Below, piece after piece: positions 1 to 8,078 of a stretch of 8,523 bases of DNA. Positions within the stretch are counted from its first letter, which is position 1. Every line of letters begins with the position of its first letter. The position numbers were made by a program, and so were the translations under genes. Source of the stretch: Modestobacter sp. (GTDB taxonomy: Bacteria; Actinomycetota; Actinomycetes; Mycobacteriales; Geodermatophilaceae); the NCBI GenBank assembly GCA_025966175.1, contig JAOPVN010000288.1, positions 1 to 8,523 of the forward strand, written 5' to 3'. The notes under the pieces were generated by a model. It was not told the DNA's origin and searched no databases. It was given only the letters and a program-made list of their open reading frames with translations.

Positions 1-706
1 GGCGGTCGCTCCCCTGCTGCCGCCGGGCGCCCAACGCGGCGACCTGGATGCGCACGCGATCGGCCGCCCAGGCCGCCACCGGCACCGCCGTCGGCAGGGC
101 CAGGAGCACCAGGCCGCCGGCGCACCAGCCGGCCACGACGTCGGAGATCCAGTGGGTGCCGAGGTAGACCGTGGTCAGCCCCACGCTGAGCGCCACCCCG
201 GCCGCCAGCACCGCGCCGAGCCGCCGGTGGTCCCGGGCGACCAGCGCCAGCACACCCCAGGTGACGACGGCGTTCGCCGTGTGCCCGGAGGGGAAGATCG
301 TGCCGCCGGCGGCGAAGAGGTCGCTCCCGCCGGGCAGGACGGCGTCCGACCCCAACTGCAACGGCCCCAGCCGGCCGACCAGGTTCTTCATCGCGCCCAC
401 GCCCGCCTGGGTGAGCAGGGTCGCCACCAGCAGCACGCCCAGCGGCCGGACGTCGCGGGTGCGCCACGCCCGCAGCCCCAGCCACCCGGCCGCCAGCGAC
501 AGGCACACCGCGCGCTGCCCGAGGACCACCCACCAATCGAGCAGCCCGGACAGCTGCGGCCAGTGCCGCTCGGGCGCCCACCGGTAGACCGCCTCGTCCA
601 GGTCCACCAGGCGGCTGCCGGTCAGGAGGCCGACCAGCAGAGCGGCCAGCACGCCGGCGAGCAGCACGGAGAGCACCGGCCGCCGCAGCGGCCGGGTGCT
701 CACCAC
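1..706 (-). CDS. PAP2-family membrane phosphatase (3' end cut by window)
   Basis: Probable integral-membrane phosphatase of the PAP2 (type 2 phosphatidic acid phosphatase) superfamily, which removes phosphate from lipid phosphates or pyrophosphates. Read from a GTG at 706, about 235 codons are visible with no stop before the window edge, so the C-terminus is missing. A hydrophobic segment spans about residues 11-30 and others follow at about 66-78, 89-105, 146-157 and 164-182. The superfamily landmarks are motif 1, KNLVGRLGP (107-115); motif 2, FPSGHT (138-143) with His142; and motif 3, TTVYLGTHWISD (178-189) with His185 and Asp189. The catalytic His and Asp residues are present. The Arg expected in motif 1 (K-x6-RP) is Gly114, and the Arg expected in motif 3 (SR-x5-H) is Thr179. 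The start is uncertain: GTG at 703 or 733 is also possible, and no clear ribosome site is visible. It is divergent from cbs. Substrate unknown. Confidence 0.85.
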   Translation of the reverse strand, partial: MVSTRPLRRPVLSVLLAGVLAALLVGLLTGSRLVDLDEAVYRWAPERHWPQLSGLLDWWVVLGQRAVCLSLAAGWLGLRAWRTRDVRPLGVLLVATLLTQAGVGAMKNLVGRLGPLQLGSDAVLPGGSDLFAAGGTIFPSGHTANAVVTWGVLALVARDHRRLGAVLAAGVALSVGLTTVYLGTHWISDVVAGWCAGGLVLLALPTAVPVAAWAADRVRIQVAALGARRQQGSDR

Positions 707-863
707 AGCGGAGCGGTGGCGGGTACGCAGCACCCGTCCAGGGTGGACCGCCCGGCTGGACGTCAGCTGGGAGCCGCTCTCCCGGGCGCCCCGGAGCGAC
801 GGTCTGGTGGGATGGGCGCATCGGGCCCTGCCGACCGGCCGGACCCGACTCGAGGAGGCCCGC
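707..863. promoter_or_regulatory. Divergent intergenic region with TGGAC repeats; cbs ribosome site
   Basis: This 157-bp gap separates the divergent PAP2 and cbs genes, so promoters for both should lie here. It contains an inverted repeat GTCCA-GGG-TGGAC (736-748) and a further direct TGGAC at 757-761, a possible operator cluster. A GC-rich imperfect palindrome follows at about 779-796. I cannot identify a convincing -10 or -35 box for either gene. GAGGAGG at 852-858, five bases before the GTG at 864, is a strong Shine-Dalgarno sequence and decides the cbs start. The operator reading is inference only. Confidence 0.3.
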
Positions 864-2254
<1,391 letters not shown>

Positions 2255-2258
<4 letters not shown>

Positions 2259-3394
2259 GCACCGGTTTCAACACCCGCGCCATCCACGCCGGGCAGGAGC
2301 CAGACCCGACCACCGGTGCGGTCGTGGTCCCGGTGCACCTGACCAGCACCTACAAGCAGGACGGCGTCGGCGGCCTGCGCGGCGGCTACGAGTACAGCCG
2401 CAGCGGCAACCCGACCCGCACCGCGCTGCAGGAGGCGCTGGCCGCGCTGGAGGAGGGCACCACCGGGCTGGCGTTCGCTTCGGGGTTGGCCGCCGAGGAC
2501 GCGCTGCTGCGCACCGTCTGCGCCCCCGGCGACCACGTCGTGCTGCCCGGCGACGCCTACGGCGGCACCTTCCGGCTGGTGTCGAAGGTCTTCTCCCGCT
2601 GGGGCGTGGAGCACACCCCGGTCGACCTCAACGACCTGGACGCGCTCCGCGCCGCGATCCGGCCGACGACCCGGGTGGTCTGGTGCGAGACGCCGACCAA
2701 CCCGCTGCTCAACGTCTCCGACATCGCGGCACTGGCGCAGGTCGCGCTCGAGGCCGGCGCGCTGCTGGTCGTGGACAACACCTTCGCGTCCCCCTACCTG
2801 CAGCGGCCGCTCACCCTCGGCGCCGACGTCGTCGTGCACTCCACGACCAAGTACCTCGGCGGGCACTCCGACGTCGTCGGGGGCGCGCTGGTCACCGCGG
2901 ACGCCGGACTCGGCGAGCAGCTGGCCTACCACCAGAACGCGATGGGCGCTGTCGCCGGCCCGATGGATGCCTGGCTGGTGCTGCGCGGGCTGAAGACCCT
3001 CGGCGTGCGGATGGACCGGCACGGCCAGAACGCGATGCGGATCGCGGAGTTCCTGCTCGACCACCCGGCGGTGGGCGACGTGCTGTACCCGGGGCTCCCC
3101 CAGCACCGGCACCACGAGATCGCGGCGAAGCAGATGTCCGGCTTCGGCGGGATGCTCTCGTTCCGGCTGCACGGCGGGGAGGAGGCGGCGCTGCGGGTGT
3201 GCGAGCGGACCCGGCTGTTCACGCTCGCCGAGTCCCTGGGCGGGGTGGAGTCGCTGATCGAGCACCCGCACCGGATGACCCACGCCAGCGCCGCCGGCTC
3301 GCCGCTGGAGGTGCCGGCGGACCTGGTGCGGCTGTCGGTCGGCATCGAGGACGTCGAGGACCTGCTGGCCGACCTGGACCAGGCGCTGGCCTGA
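2255..3394 (+). CDS. metB: Cystathionine gamma-synthase/gamma-lyase (Cys/Met metabolism PLP enzyme)
   Basis: Fold-type I PLP enzyme of the Cys/Met metabolism family, 379 residues, full length for the family. As a synthase it joins an activated homoserine with cysteine to give cystathionine. As a lyase it splits cystathionine to cysteine. Visible landmarks are YSRSGNPTR (47-55), which contributes PLP-phosphate contacts from the neighbouring subunit; ETPTNPL near 146; the aspartate of VVDNTFASP near 171; and the Schiff-base lysine Lys199 in HSTTKYLGGHSD. Glu332 in GGVESL occupies a position where gamma-acting members have Glu and beta-lyases an aromatic residue, so cystathionine beta-lyase is less likely. 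The ATG overlaps the cbs stop as ATGA and lacks a strong ribosome site, pointing to translational coupling. Next to cbs, the in vivo role may be the lyase step of reverse transsulfuration; sequence alone does not separate the two. The name metB follows usual actinobacterial annotation. Confidence 0.93.
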
Positions 3395-3395
3395 T

Positions 3396-3451
3396 GGCCC
3401 CGTCGCAGGGGCCCGCCGCGCGCTTGCGCGCGGTGGGGGGCGACGGGGTCC
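3396..3451. terminator. Bidirectional hairpin between convergent metB and map
   Basis: Two bases after the metB stop and four bases before the map stop lies a near-complete hairpin. The outer arms are GGCCCCGTCGC (3396-3406) and GCGACGGGGTCC (3440-3451), with one unpaired T (3449). An inner stem pairs 3416-3423 with 3426-3433 around a TT turn. Together they occupy almost the whole gap. Only a short T-rich tail (TTGTT, 3452-3456) follows on the plus strand, so this resembles the GC-strong, U-poor terminators of actinobacteria. Read on the minus strand it begins AAGGACCCCGTC and ends GACGGGGCC, the same frame as the element at 4566-4622. Termination is inferred from position and structure. Confidence 0.7.
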
Positions 3452-3455
3452 TTGT

Positions 3456-4226
3456 TCAGCGCGGGGCGGTGAGGATGCGCGGGCCGTCGTCGGTGACCGC
3501 GATGGGGGGCTCGACGGGCGCGGCCCGGCTGCCGTCGGCGCTGCGCAGCGTCCAGCCGTCGGCGTCCACCCGGTAGTCGTCCTGCCCGCCGGCGAGGAAC
3601 CACGGCTCGATCGCGATCACCAGCCCGGCGCGCAGCGGCACCCCGCGCCCGGCGCGGCCCTCGTTGGGCACGTGCGGGTCGGCGTGCATGGTGCGCCCGA
3701 CCCCGTGGCCGCCCTGGTCGGTGTTGATGCCGCAGCCGGCCGCCCGTCCGACCGCGGCGATCGCGGCGGAGATGTCCCCGACCCGGTTGCCCGGCACGGC
3801 CGCGGCGATGCCGGCCTGCAGCGCCCGCTCGGTGGTGTCGACCAGCTGCAGGTCCGCCGGCCGCGGTGTGCCGACCGGGAAGGTGATCGCCGCATCGCCC
3901 ACCCAGCCGTCCAGCGTGGCCCCGGCGTCGACGCTGAGCAGGTCGCCGTCCTCGAGCTGCTGCGGGGTGGGGATGCCGTGCAGCGCGACGTCGTTCACCG
4001 ACAGGCAGACGACGCCGGGGAACGGCGGGGTCGTGCTCAGCGGCTGGTAGTCCAGGAACGGCGAGGTCGCGCCCGCATCCGCCAGGACGTCGCGGGCCAC
4101 CTCGTCGAGCTGGGTGAGCCGCATGCCGGGGGCGGCCGCCGCCCGTACCGCGGCGAGCATCCGGGCCACGACGGCGCCGGCAGCCCGCATCGCGTCCAGC
4201 TCGCCGGGGGTCCGCAGCTCGATCAT
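3456..4226 (-). CDS. map: Type I methionine aminopeptidase (variant)
   Basis: Cytosolic metallopeptidase that removes the initiator methionine from nascent proteins. It has 256 residues, the short form without an N-terminal linker or zinc-finger extension. All five pita-bread metal ligands can be placed: Asp100, Asp111, His174, Glu207 and Glu239. His83 (ALHG) and His181 match the substrate-contacting histidines of the E. coli enzyme. The last motif is odd: AAPVEPPIAVT (235-245) where type I enzymes usually read AQxEHT, so the Gln before the glutamate and the His after it are both Pro. The ATG at 4226 has GAGGA (4234-4238) seven bases upstream. It is convergent with metB and divergent from an XRE-type regulator across 55 bp that carries two tandem repeats. 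It is not in a secY-adk ribosomal context, where the housekeeping map gene often sits, so I suspect a second, regulated paralogue. Confidence 0.93.
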   Translation of the reverse strand: MIELRTPGELDAMRAAGAVVARMLAAVRAAAAPGMRLTQLDEVARDVLADAGATSPFLDYQPLSTTPPFPGVVCLSVNDVALHGIPTPQQLEDGDLLSVDAGATLDGWVGDAAITFPVGTPRPADLQLVDTTERALQAGIAAAVPGNRVGDISAAIAAVGRAAGCGINTDQGGHGVGRTMHADPHVPNEGRAGRGVPLRAGLVIAIEPWFLAGGQDDYRVDADGWTLRSADGSRAAPVEPPIAVTDDGPRILTAPR

Positions 4227-4247
4227 GTCGTCGTCCTCGAAGTCGTT

Positions 4248-4275
4248 CCGGTATTGCTATCCCGGTATTAGTATC
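4248..4275. promoter_or_regulatory. Two tandem 14-bp repeats, candidate operator
   Basis: CCGGTATTGCTATC (4248-4261) is followed directly by CCGGTATTAGTATC (4262-4275). The copies are identical at 12 of 14 positions, with no spacer. This is the most AT-rich patch in the window and fills the centre of the 55-bp map/XRE gap. The second copy contains the candidate -10 box of the XRE gene. On the minus strand GATACT (4275-4270) could serve as a -10 for map. A small HTH regulator next to repeats that overlap its own promoter is the usual layout of an autoregulatory operator; binding itself is inferred. Confidence 0.55.
4269..4274 (+). promoter_or_regulatory. Candidate -10 box for leaderless XRE transcript
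   Basis: TAGTAT fits the actinobacterial TAnnnT -10 consensus, with A at position 5. It ends seven bases before the ATG at 4282, so transcription would begin at or next to the start codon. No Shine-Dalgarno sequence lies upstream of that ATG, which agrees with a leaderless mRNA. No good -35 hexamer is seen: TTCCGG at 4246-4251 has the right spacing but is a poor match. Confidence 0.45.
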
Positions 4276-4281
4276 ACGCGC

Positions 4282-4542
4282 ATGGTGCGACCGCCGCTGA
4301 CCCCCGCCGAGCGCGACCGCGGCCGGCGACTGGGCGCCCTGCTGCGCACCGCCCGGGGCGAGCGCACCCCGGCGGAGGTCGCCGCCGCGTCCGGCGTGAG
4401 CCTCGAGGCGCTGCGCAAGATCGAGTCCGGCCGGGTCCCGACGCCGGCGTTCTTCACCGTCGCCGCGCTCGCCCGCGCCCTCGAGCTGCCCCTCGACGAG
4501 CTCGCCGGCACCCTGGACGATCCCGACGTCCTCTCCGCCTGA
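4282..4542 (+). CDS. Small XRE-family helix-turn-helix regulator
   Basis: An 86-residue single-domain DNA-binding protein of the XRE/Cro-CI type. After a basic N-terminus, helix 1 covers about residues 9-25. The helix-turn-helix is at about 30-48, with AEVAAASGVS as the first helix and turn and LEALRKIESGR (41-51) as the recognition part. LPLDELAG (69-76) closes the five-helix bundle. There is no ligand-binding or dimerisation domain beyond this. ATG at 4282 is chosen because the HTH domain starts just after it and because a -10 box lies seven bases upstream. GTG at 4285 is the only close alternative. The gene is divergent from map. I infer that it represses itself and map through the tandem repeats at 4248-4275. 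No partner toxin gene is present, so an antitoxin role is unlikely. Confidence 0.85.
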   Translation: MVRPPLTPAERDRGRRLGALLRTARGERTPAEVAAASGVSLEALRKIESGRVPTPAFFTVAALARALELPLDELAGTLDDPDVLSA

Positions 4543-4650
4543 AAAAGGACCCCCTTGCCCCCCGGAAAGGACCCCGTCCTCCTCACCCCTCGCGAGCTCG
4601 GGGCGAGCCTCGGGACGGGGCCTTCAAGGCTCGCGGCGGGCCCCTACAAG
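4543..4650. repeat. Mosaic palindromic repeat element with terminator-like hairpin
   Basis: The 134-bp gap between the XRE gene and the glycosyltransferase is mostly this element. Its parts are: (a) AAAGGACCCC at 4544-4553, repeated at 4566-4575; (b) a hairpin with arms GGACCCCGTCC (4569-4579) and GGACGGGGCC (4613-4622), the A at 4571 left unpaired, enclosing CTCGCGAG and a small stem GCTCG-GGG-CGAGC (4595-4607); (c) GCGGCGGGCCCCT at 4633-4645, a 13-mer also found, on the opposite strand, inside the hairpin at 3407-3419. The shared pieces in a different order suggest a dispersed repeat family assembled from modules. It probably also terminates XRE transcription. No protein is encoded. Confidence 0.6.
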
Positions 4651-4656
4651 GTGGCC

Positions 4657-4680
4657 ATGTCTGCCACGAGGACGACGTGA
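4657..4680 (+). other. Possible 7-codon leader ORF overlapping the GT2 start
   Basis: ATG at 4657 opens a frame reading MSATRTT and stopping at TGA 4678-4680, which overlaps the GTG start of the glycosyltransferase as GTGA. AAGGTGG (4648-4654) is a reasonable Shine-Dalgarno match five bases upstream of the ATG when AAGG is aligned. Translation of this mini-ORF would deliver ribosomes to the downstream start. It could equally be chance; a frame of eight codons carries no coding signal of its own. Confidence 0.25.
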
Positions 4681-5546
4681 GCGAGCCCCGGGTCACCGTC
4701 GTCGTCGCGACCCGGGACCGCCGCGAGTCGCTGCTGCGCTCGCTGCACCTGCTCGACCAGCCGGGCGGGCCGCCGGTGATCGTGCTGGACAACGGCTCGA
4801 CCGACGGCACCGCCGAGGCAGTCCGCACCTCCCACCCGCGGGTGCAGGTGGTCCGGCTCCCCACGAACGCCGGCGCGGTCGCCCGCACCGACGGCGTCCG
4901 CCGGGCCGCGACGCCCTACGTCGCCTTCGCCGACGACGACTCCTGGTGGGATCCCGGCGCGCTGGAGACGGCCGCCGACCTCCTCGACGCCCACCCCCGG
5001 GTCGCGGTGGTCGTCGGCCGGGTGCGGATGGCCGCCGACGGCAGCGAGGACGCCGTCACCCACAAGCACCGCCGCGAGGTCCTGGGTCGCTCCCCCGGCG
5101 CCCCGGGTCCCGACGTGCTGAGCTTCCCGGCGTTCGCCGCCGTCGTGCGCCGGGACGCCCACCTCGCCGCCGGCGGCTTCTCCCCGCTGCTGTTCTTCGG
5201 CGGCGAGGAGCATCTGCTGGCCCTGGACCTGGCCGCCGCCGGGTGGCAGCAGGTCTTCGCCGAGGACGTCGTCGCCTGGCACTCTCCCGCCGGCCCCGAT
5301 CGACCCACGCCGGCCCGCTGGGCGCTGCAGACCCGCAACGACGTGCTGGTCGACTGGCTGCGTCGACCGCTGCCCGTCGCCCTCGGCACGACCCGTCGGC
5401 TGGCGGTCAAGGCGGTGAGGGACCCGGCCGCGCGGCGTGCGCTGGCCGGACTGCTGCGCCGGCTCCCGGTCGCCCTGCATCAACGTCGACCGGTGCCGGC
5501 CGAGGTCGAACGCCGCTTCGCCACCGCCCAGCGGCCGGCCGGCTGA
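4677..5546 (+). CDS. Family 2 glycosyltransferase
   Basis: Inverting GT-A fold glycosyltransferase (GT2), 289 residues, transferring a sugar from a nucleotide-sugar donor to an unknown acceptor, probably a cell-envelope glycan or secondary metabolite. The N-terminus VTVVVATRDR (6-15) is the first strand of the nucleotide-binding fold. LDNGSTDGT (37-45) is the GT2 signature. FADDDSWW (84-91) holds the DXD-like metal site at Asp86-Asp88. GGEEHLL (175-181) supplies the acidic pair that usually includes the catalytic base, and WHSP (201-204) follows it. The C-terminal 70 residues are Arg/Leu-rich and contain no clear membrane span, so the protein is probably cytosolic or peripheral. GTG at 4677 has GAGG (4668-4671) five bases upstream. 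It stands alone on its strand, with a repeat element in front and a convergent ferredoxin behind. The sugar specificity cannot be read from the sequence. Confidence 0.9.
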   Translation: MSEPRVTVVVATRDRRESLLRSLHLLDQPGGPPVIVLDNGSTDGTAEAVRTSHPRVQVVRLPTNAGAVARTDGVRRAATPYVAFADDDSWWDPGALETAADLLDAHPRVAVVVGRVRMAADGSEDAVTHKHRREVLGRSPGAPGPDVLSFPAFAAVVRRDAHLAAGGFSPLLFFGGEEHLLALDLAAAGWQQVFAEDVVAWHSPAGPDRPTPARWALQTRNDVLVDWLRRPLPVALGTTRRLAVKAVRDPAARRALAGLLRRLPVALHQRRPVPAEVERRFATAQRPAG

Positions 5547-5548
5547 GC

Positions 5549-5587
5549 GATCAGTCGACCAGATCCGTCGACCAGATCAGTCGACCA
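5549..5587. repeat. Three tandem 13-bp repeats at a convergent gene junction
   Basis: GATCAGTCGACCA (5549-5561), GATCCGTCGACCA (5562-5574) and GATCAGTCGACCA (5575-5587) are contiguous; copies 1 and 3 are identical and copy 2 differs at one base. The third copy contains the ferredoxin stop (5577-5579) and its last codons, so the array reads as the ferredoxin tail, Leu-Val-Asp-stop, duplicated twice beyond the gene. Each copy carries GTCGAC and GATC, both self-complementary. Neighbouring GTCGAC units can pair as 6-bp stems with 7-nt loops, giving a possible weak terminator for both genes. Confidence 0.9.
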
Positions 5588-5755
5588 GCGCCAACGCGCC
5601 GGTCGGACAGGCGCGCACGGCCGTCGCCACCTGCGAGACGTCCGCGGGCTGGCGCACCTGCAGGACGCCGTCGTCATCGAGCTCGAACACCTCCGGCGCC
5701 TCCATCTCACAGATCCCCGAGCTCATGCAGCGCTCCCGGTCGACGACCACCCGCG

Positions 5756-5759
<4 letters not shown>
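5577..5759 (-). CDS. 3Fe-4S-type ferredoxin, P450 redox partner
   Basis: A 60-residue cytosolic one-cluster ferredoxin that passes electrons to the adjacent cytochrome P450. The cluster ligands are Cys11, Cys17 and Cys51 (followed by Pro52). In CMSSGIC the position that would hold the second cysteine of a 4Fe-4S motif is Ser14, which predicts a 3Fe-4S cluster, as in other actinobacterial P450 partners. The acidic stretch around EVFELDDDG (23-31) is typical of the family. The ATG at 5759 overlaps the P450 stop as ATGA, so translation is coupled. The longer frame running upstream lies inside the P450 gene and is not used. The stop sits inside a 13-bp tandem repeat array. No ferredoxin reductase is visible in the window. 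Confidence 0.93.
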
Positions 5760-7024
<1,265 letters not shown>

Positions 7025-7105
7025 GGCGGGCCTCCCGGGCGGTGGAACGGAGGGTGTCGGCCCGCTCACGCTAGCCCAGACGTGACCGGCGACACACTCC
7101 CCTGC
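7025..7105 (-). promoter_or_regulatory. Gap before P450: ribosome site and possible -10 box
   Basis: The 81-bp gap between the pyruvyl transferase stop and the P450 start, both on the minus strand, holds GGGAGG (7036-7031) six bases before the GTG at 7024, a strong Shine-Dalgarno sequence. TAGCGT (7073-7068) fits TAnnnT and could be a -10 for a promoter of the P450-ferredoxin pair, with a leader of about 35 nt. Its supposed -35 region is poor. No hairpin terminator is evident, so read-through from the upstream gene is also possible. Confidence 0.3.
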
Positions 7106-7978
7106 TCAGCCCTCGGCGAGCTGCCGGACGAACCACTCCCGCGCCTGCGCGTTCCCGGCGGCGCCGCGGCGGCGAGCCTCGGCCAGCTCGCCGGACAGGG
7201 TGCCCGACAGCGCGTGCTCGAGCGCCGCGTCCAGCGTGGCCGGATCGATCTCCCCGGCCTGGAGCACGATCGGCCAGCCCAGCGCGGCGGCCTGGGCGCT
7301 CACCTTGGCACCGCCCCCGACCGCGTCGCAGGCGATCACCGGGACGTCGTGCGCCAGCCCCAGCACCAGTGCGTGCAGTCGCATGCTGACCACCACGTCG
7401 GCCCGCCGGACGAGCGCCTCCACCTGCGAGGGGAAGCGTTCGTACGGCTTGTCGAAGAGGTCCATGCCCAGCTCGAACCACGGGATGCCGCGGGCGCCGA
7501 GCCAGCCCTCGATCGTCGCGCGCACCCGGTCGGCCTGGCTGCGCGCCCCGTACTCCTCCTGCGGCGGAGCGAAGGCCACGGCCACGACCGGGACGTCGGG
7601 AGTGGTCATGCCGATCGCCAGGTCCGGCCGGGAGACCCCTGGCGCGTCGCGCTCCCACACCCGGTGGAACAGCGGCCGGGCGTCGTCGGGCACCGCCGAG
7701 ACGTTCACCGCCCAGCGCCGGGCATGGGCGAAGGCCGCGGTGAGCTCGCGGAGCAGCGGCACGTCGGTCAGCGGGCCGCTGACGAAGACCAGGTGCGTGT
7801 AGTCCGCCGGGTCCAGGTCCCGCCAGTGCGGTCCGCGCCCCAGGTAGGGCGCCCAGGCGACGTCGTGGTCGATCCCCAGCTCGGTCAGCCAGCCGACGAC
7901 GACGTCGGCCGCCAGCTCGTCGCCGATGGTGGCGATCACCTCGTCGAAGCTGAACCAGCCGGTGACCAGGACGCGCAT
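7106..7978 (-). CDS. Polysaccharide pyruvyl transferase family protein
   Basis: Member of the family that transfers pyruvate from phosphoenolpyruvate onto a glycan sugar as a ketal; here the glycan is unknown. It has 290 residues, shorter than CsaB-type enzymes as I recall them. The N-terminus RVLVTGWF (2-9) begins a Rossmann-like domain, and TIGDELAADVVVGWL (from 17) matches the GDE segment found near the start of family members. The strongest evidence is VVVSMRLHALVLGLAHDVPVIACD, with Arg200-Leu201-His202, the conserved RLH signature, followed by GGGAKV in place of the family's usual loop. No signal peptide or membrane span is present, so it is cytosolic. ATG at 7978 follows a G-rich stretch (AAAGGGTGGGG) that can serve as ribosome site. 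The next gene on this strand, 81 bp on, is the P450; the gene upstream diverges. A glycosyltransferase-like (GT-B) role is the main alternative. Confidence 0.8.
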   Translation of the reverse strand: MRVLVTGWFSFDEVIATIGDELAADVVVGWLTELGIDHDVAWAPYLGRGPHWRDLDPADYTHLVFVSGPLTDVPLLRELTAAFAHARRWAVNVSAVPDDARPLFHRVWERDAPGVSRPDLAIGMTTPDVPVVAVAFAPPQEEYGARSQADRVRATIEGWLGARGIPWFELGMDLFDKPYERFPSQVEALVRRADVVVSMRLHALVLGLAHDVPVIACDAVGGGAKVSAQAAALGWPIVLQAGEIDPATLDAALEHALSGTLSGELAEARRRGAAGNAQAREWFVRQLAEG

Positions 7979-8078
7979 GTCCCCACCCTTTCAGGCGCCC
8001 GGCCGGCGGGAACGTCCGGACCGGCTCAGCGGTTGAGCCGACGACGGCGCCGACCGCAGGCGCCCCCAGGAGGACGAC
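7979..8078. promoter_or_regulatory. Divergent intergenic region with palindromes; VOC-gene ribosome site
   Basis: This 100-bp gap separates the divergent pyruvyl transferase and VOC genes. The clearest element is CGGCTCA-GCGGT-TGAGCCG (8022-8040), a perfect 7-bp inverted repeat with a 5-bp spacer, operator-like in size. GTCCGGAC (8014-8021) abuts it and CCGGCCGG (7999-8006) lies near, both perfect 8-bp palindromes. AGGAGG (8068-8073), five bases before the GTG at 8079, sets the VOC-gene start. No -10 box is obvious. Regulator binding is inference. Confidence 0.4.

Noticed and set aside
696..863. Extension of cbs to an upstream ATG at 696
   Set aside because: It would overlap the PAP2 start and add 56 non-homologous residues; GTG 864 has a strong ribosome site and starts at the family N-terminus.
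4226..4542. map and XRE gene as a toxin-antitoxin pair
   Set aside because: Map retains all metal ligands and is an aminopeptidase, not a known toxin family, and the genes are divergent rather than co-transcribed.
4543..4676. Riboswitch or tRNA-like RNA ahead of the glycosyltransferase
   Set aside because: The structure is explained by the palindromic repeat shared with the gap at 3396; no conserved riboswitch core or tRNA arms can be recognised.
5549..5587. CRISPR-like array
   Set aside because: The 13-bp units are contiguous without spacers and no cas gene is near; it is a simple tandem repeat.
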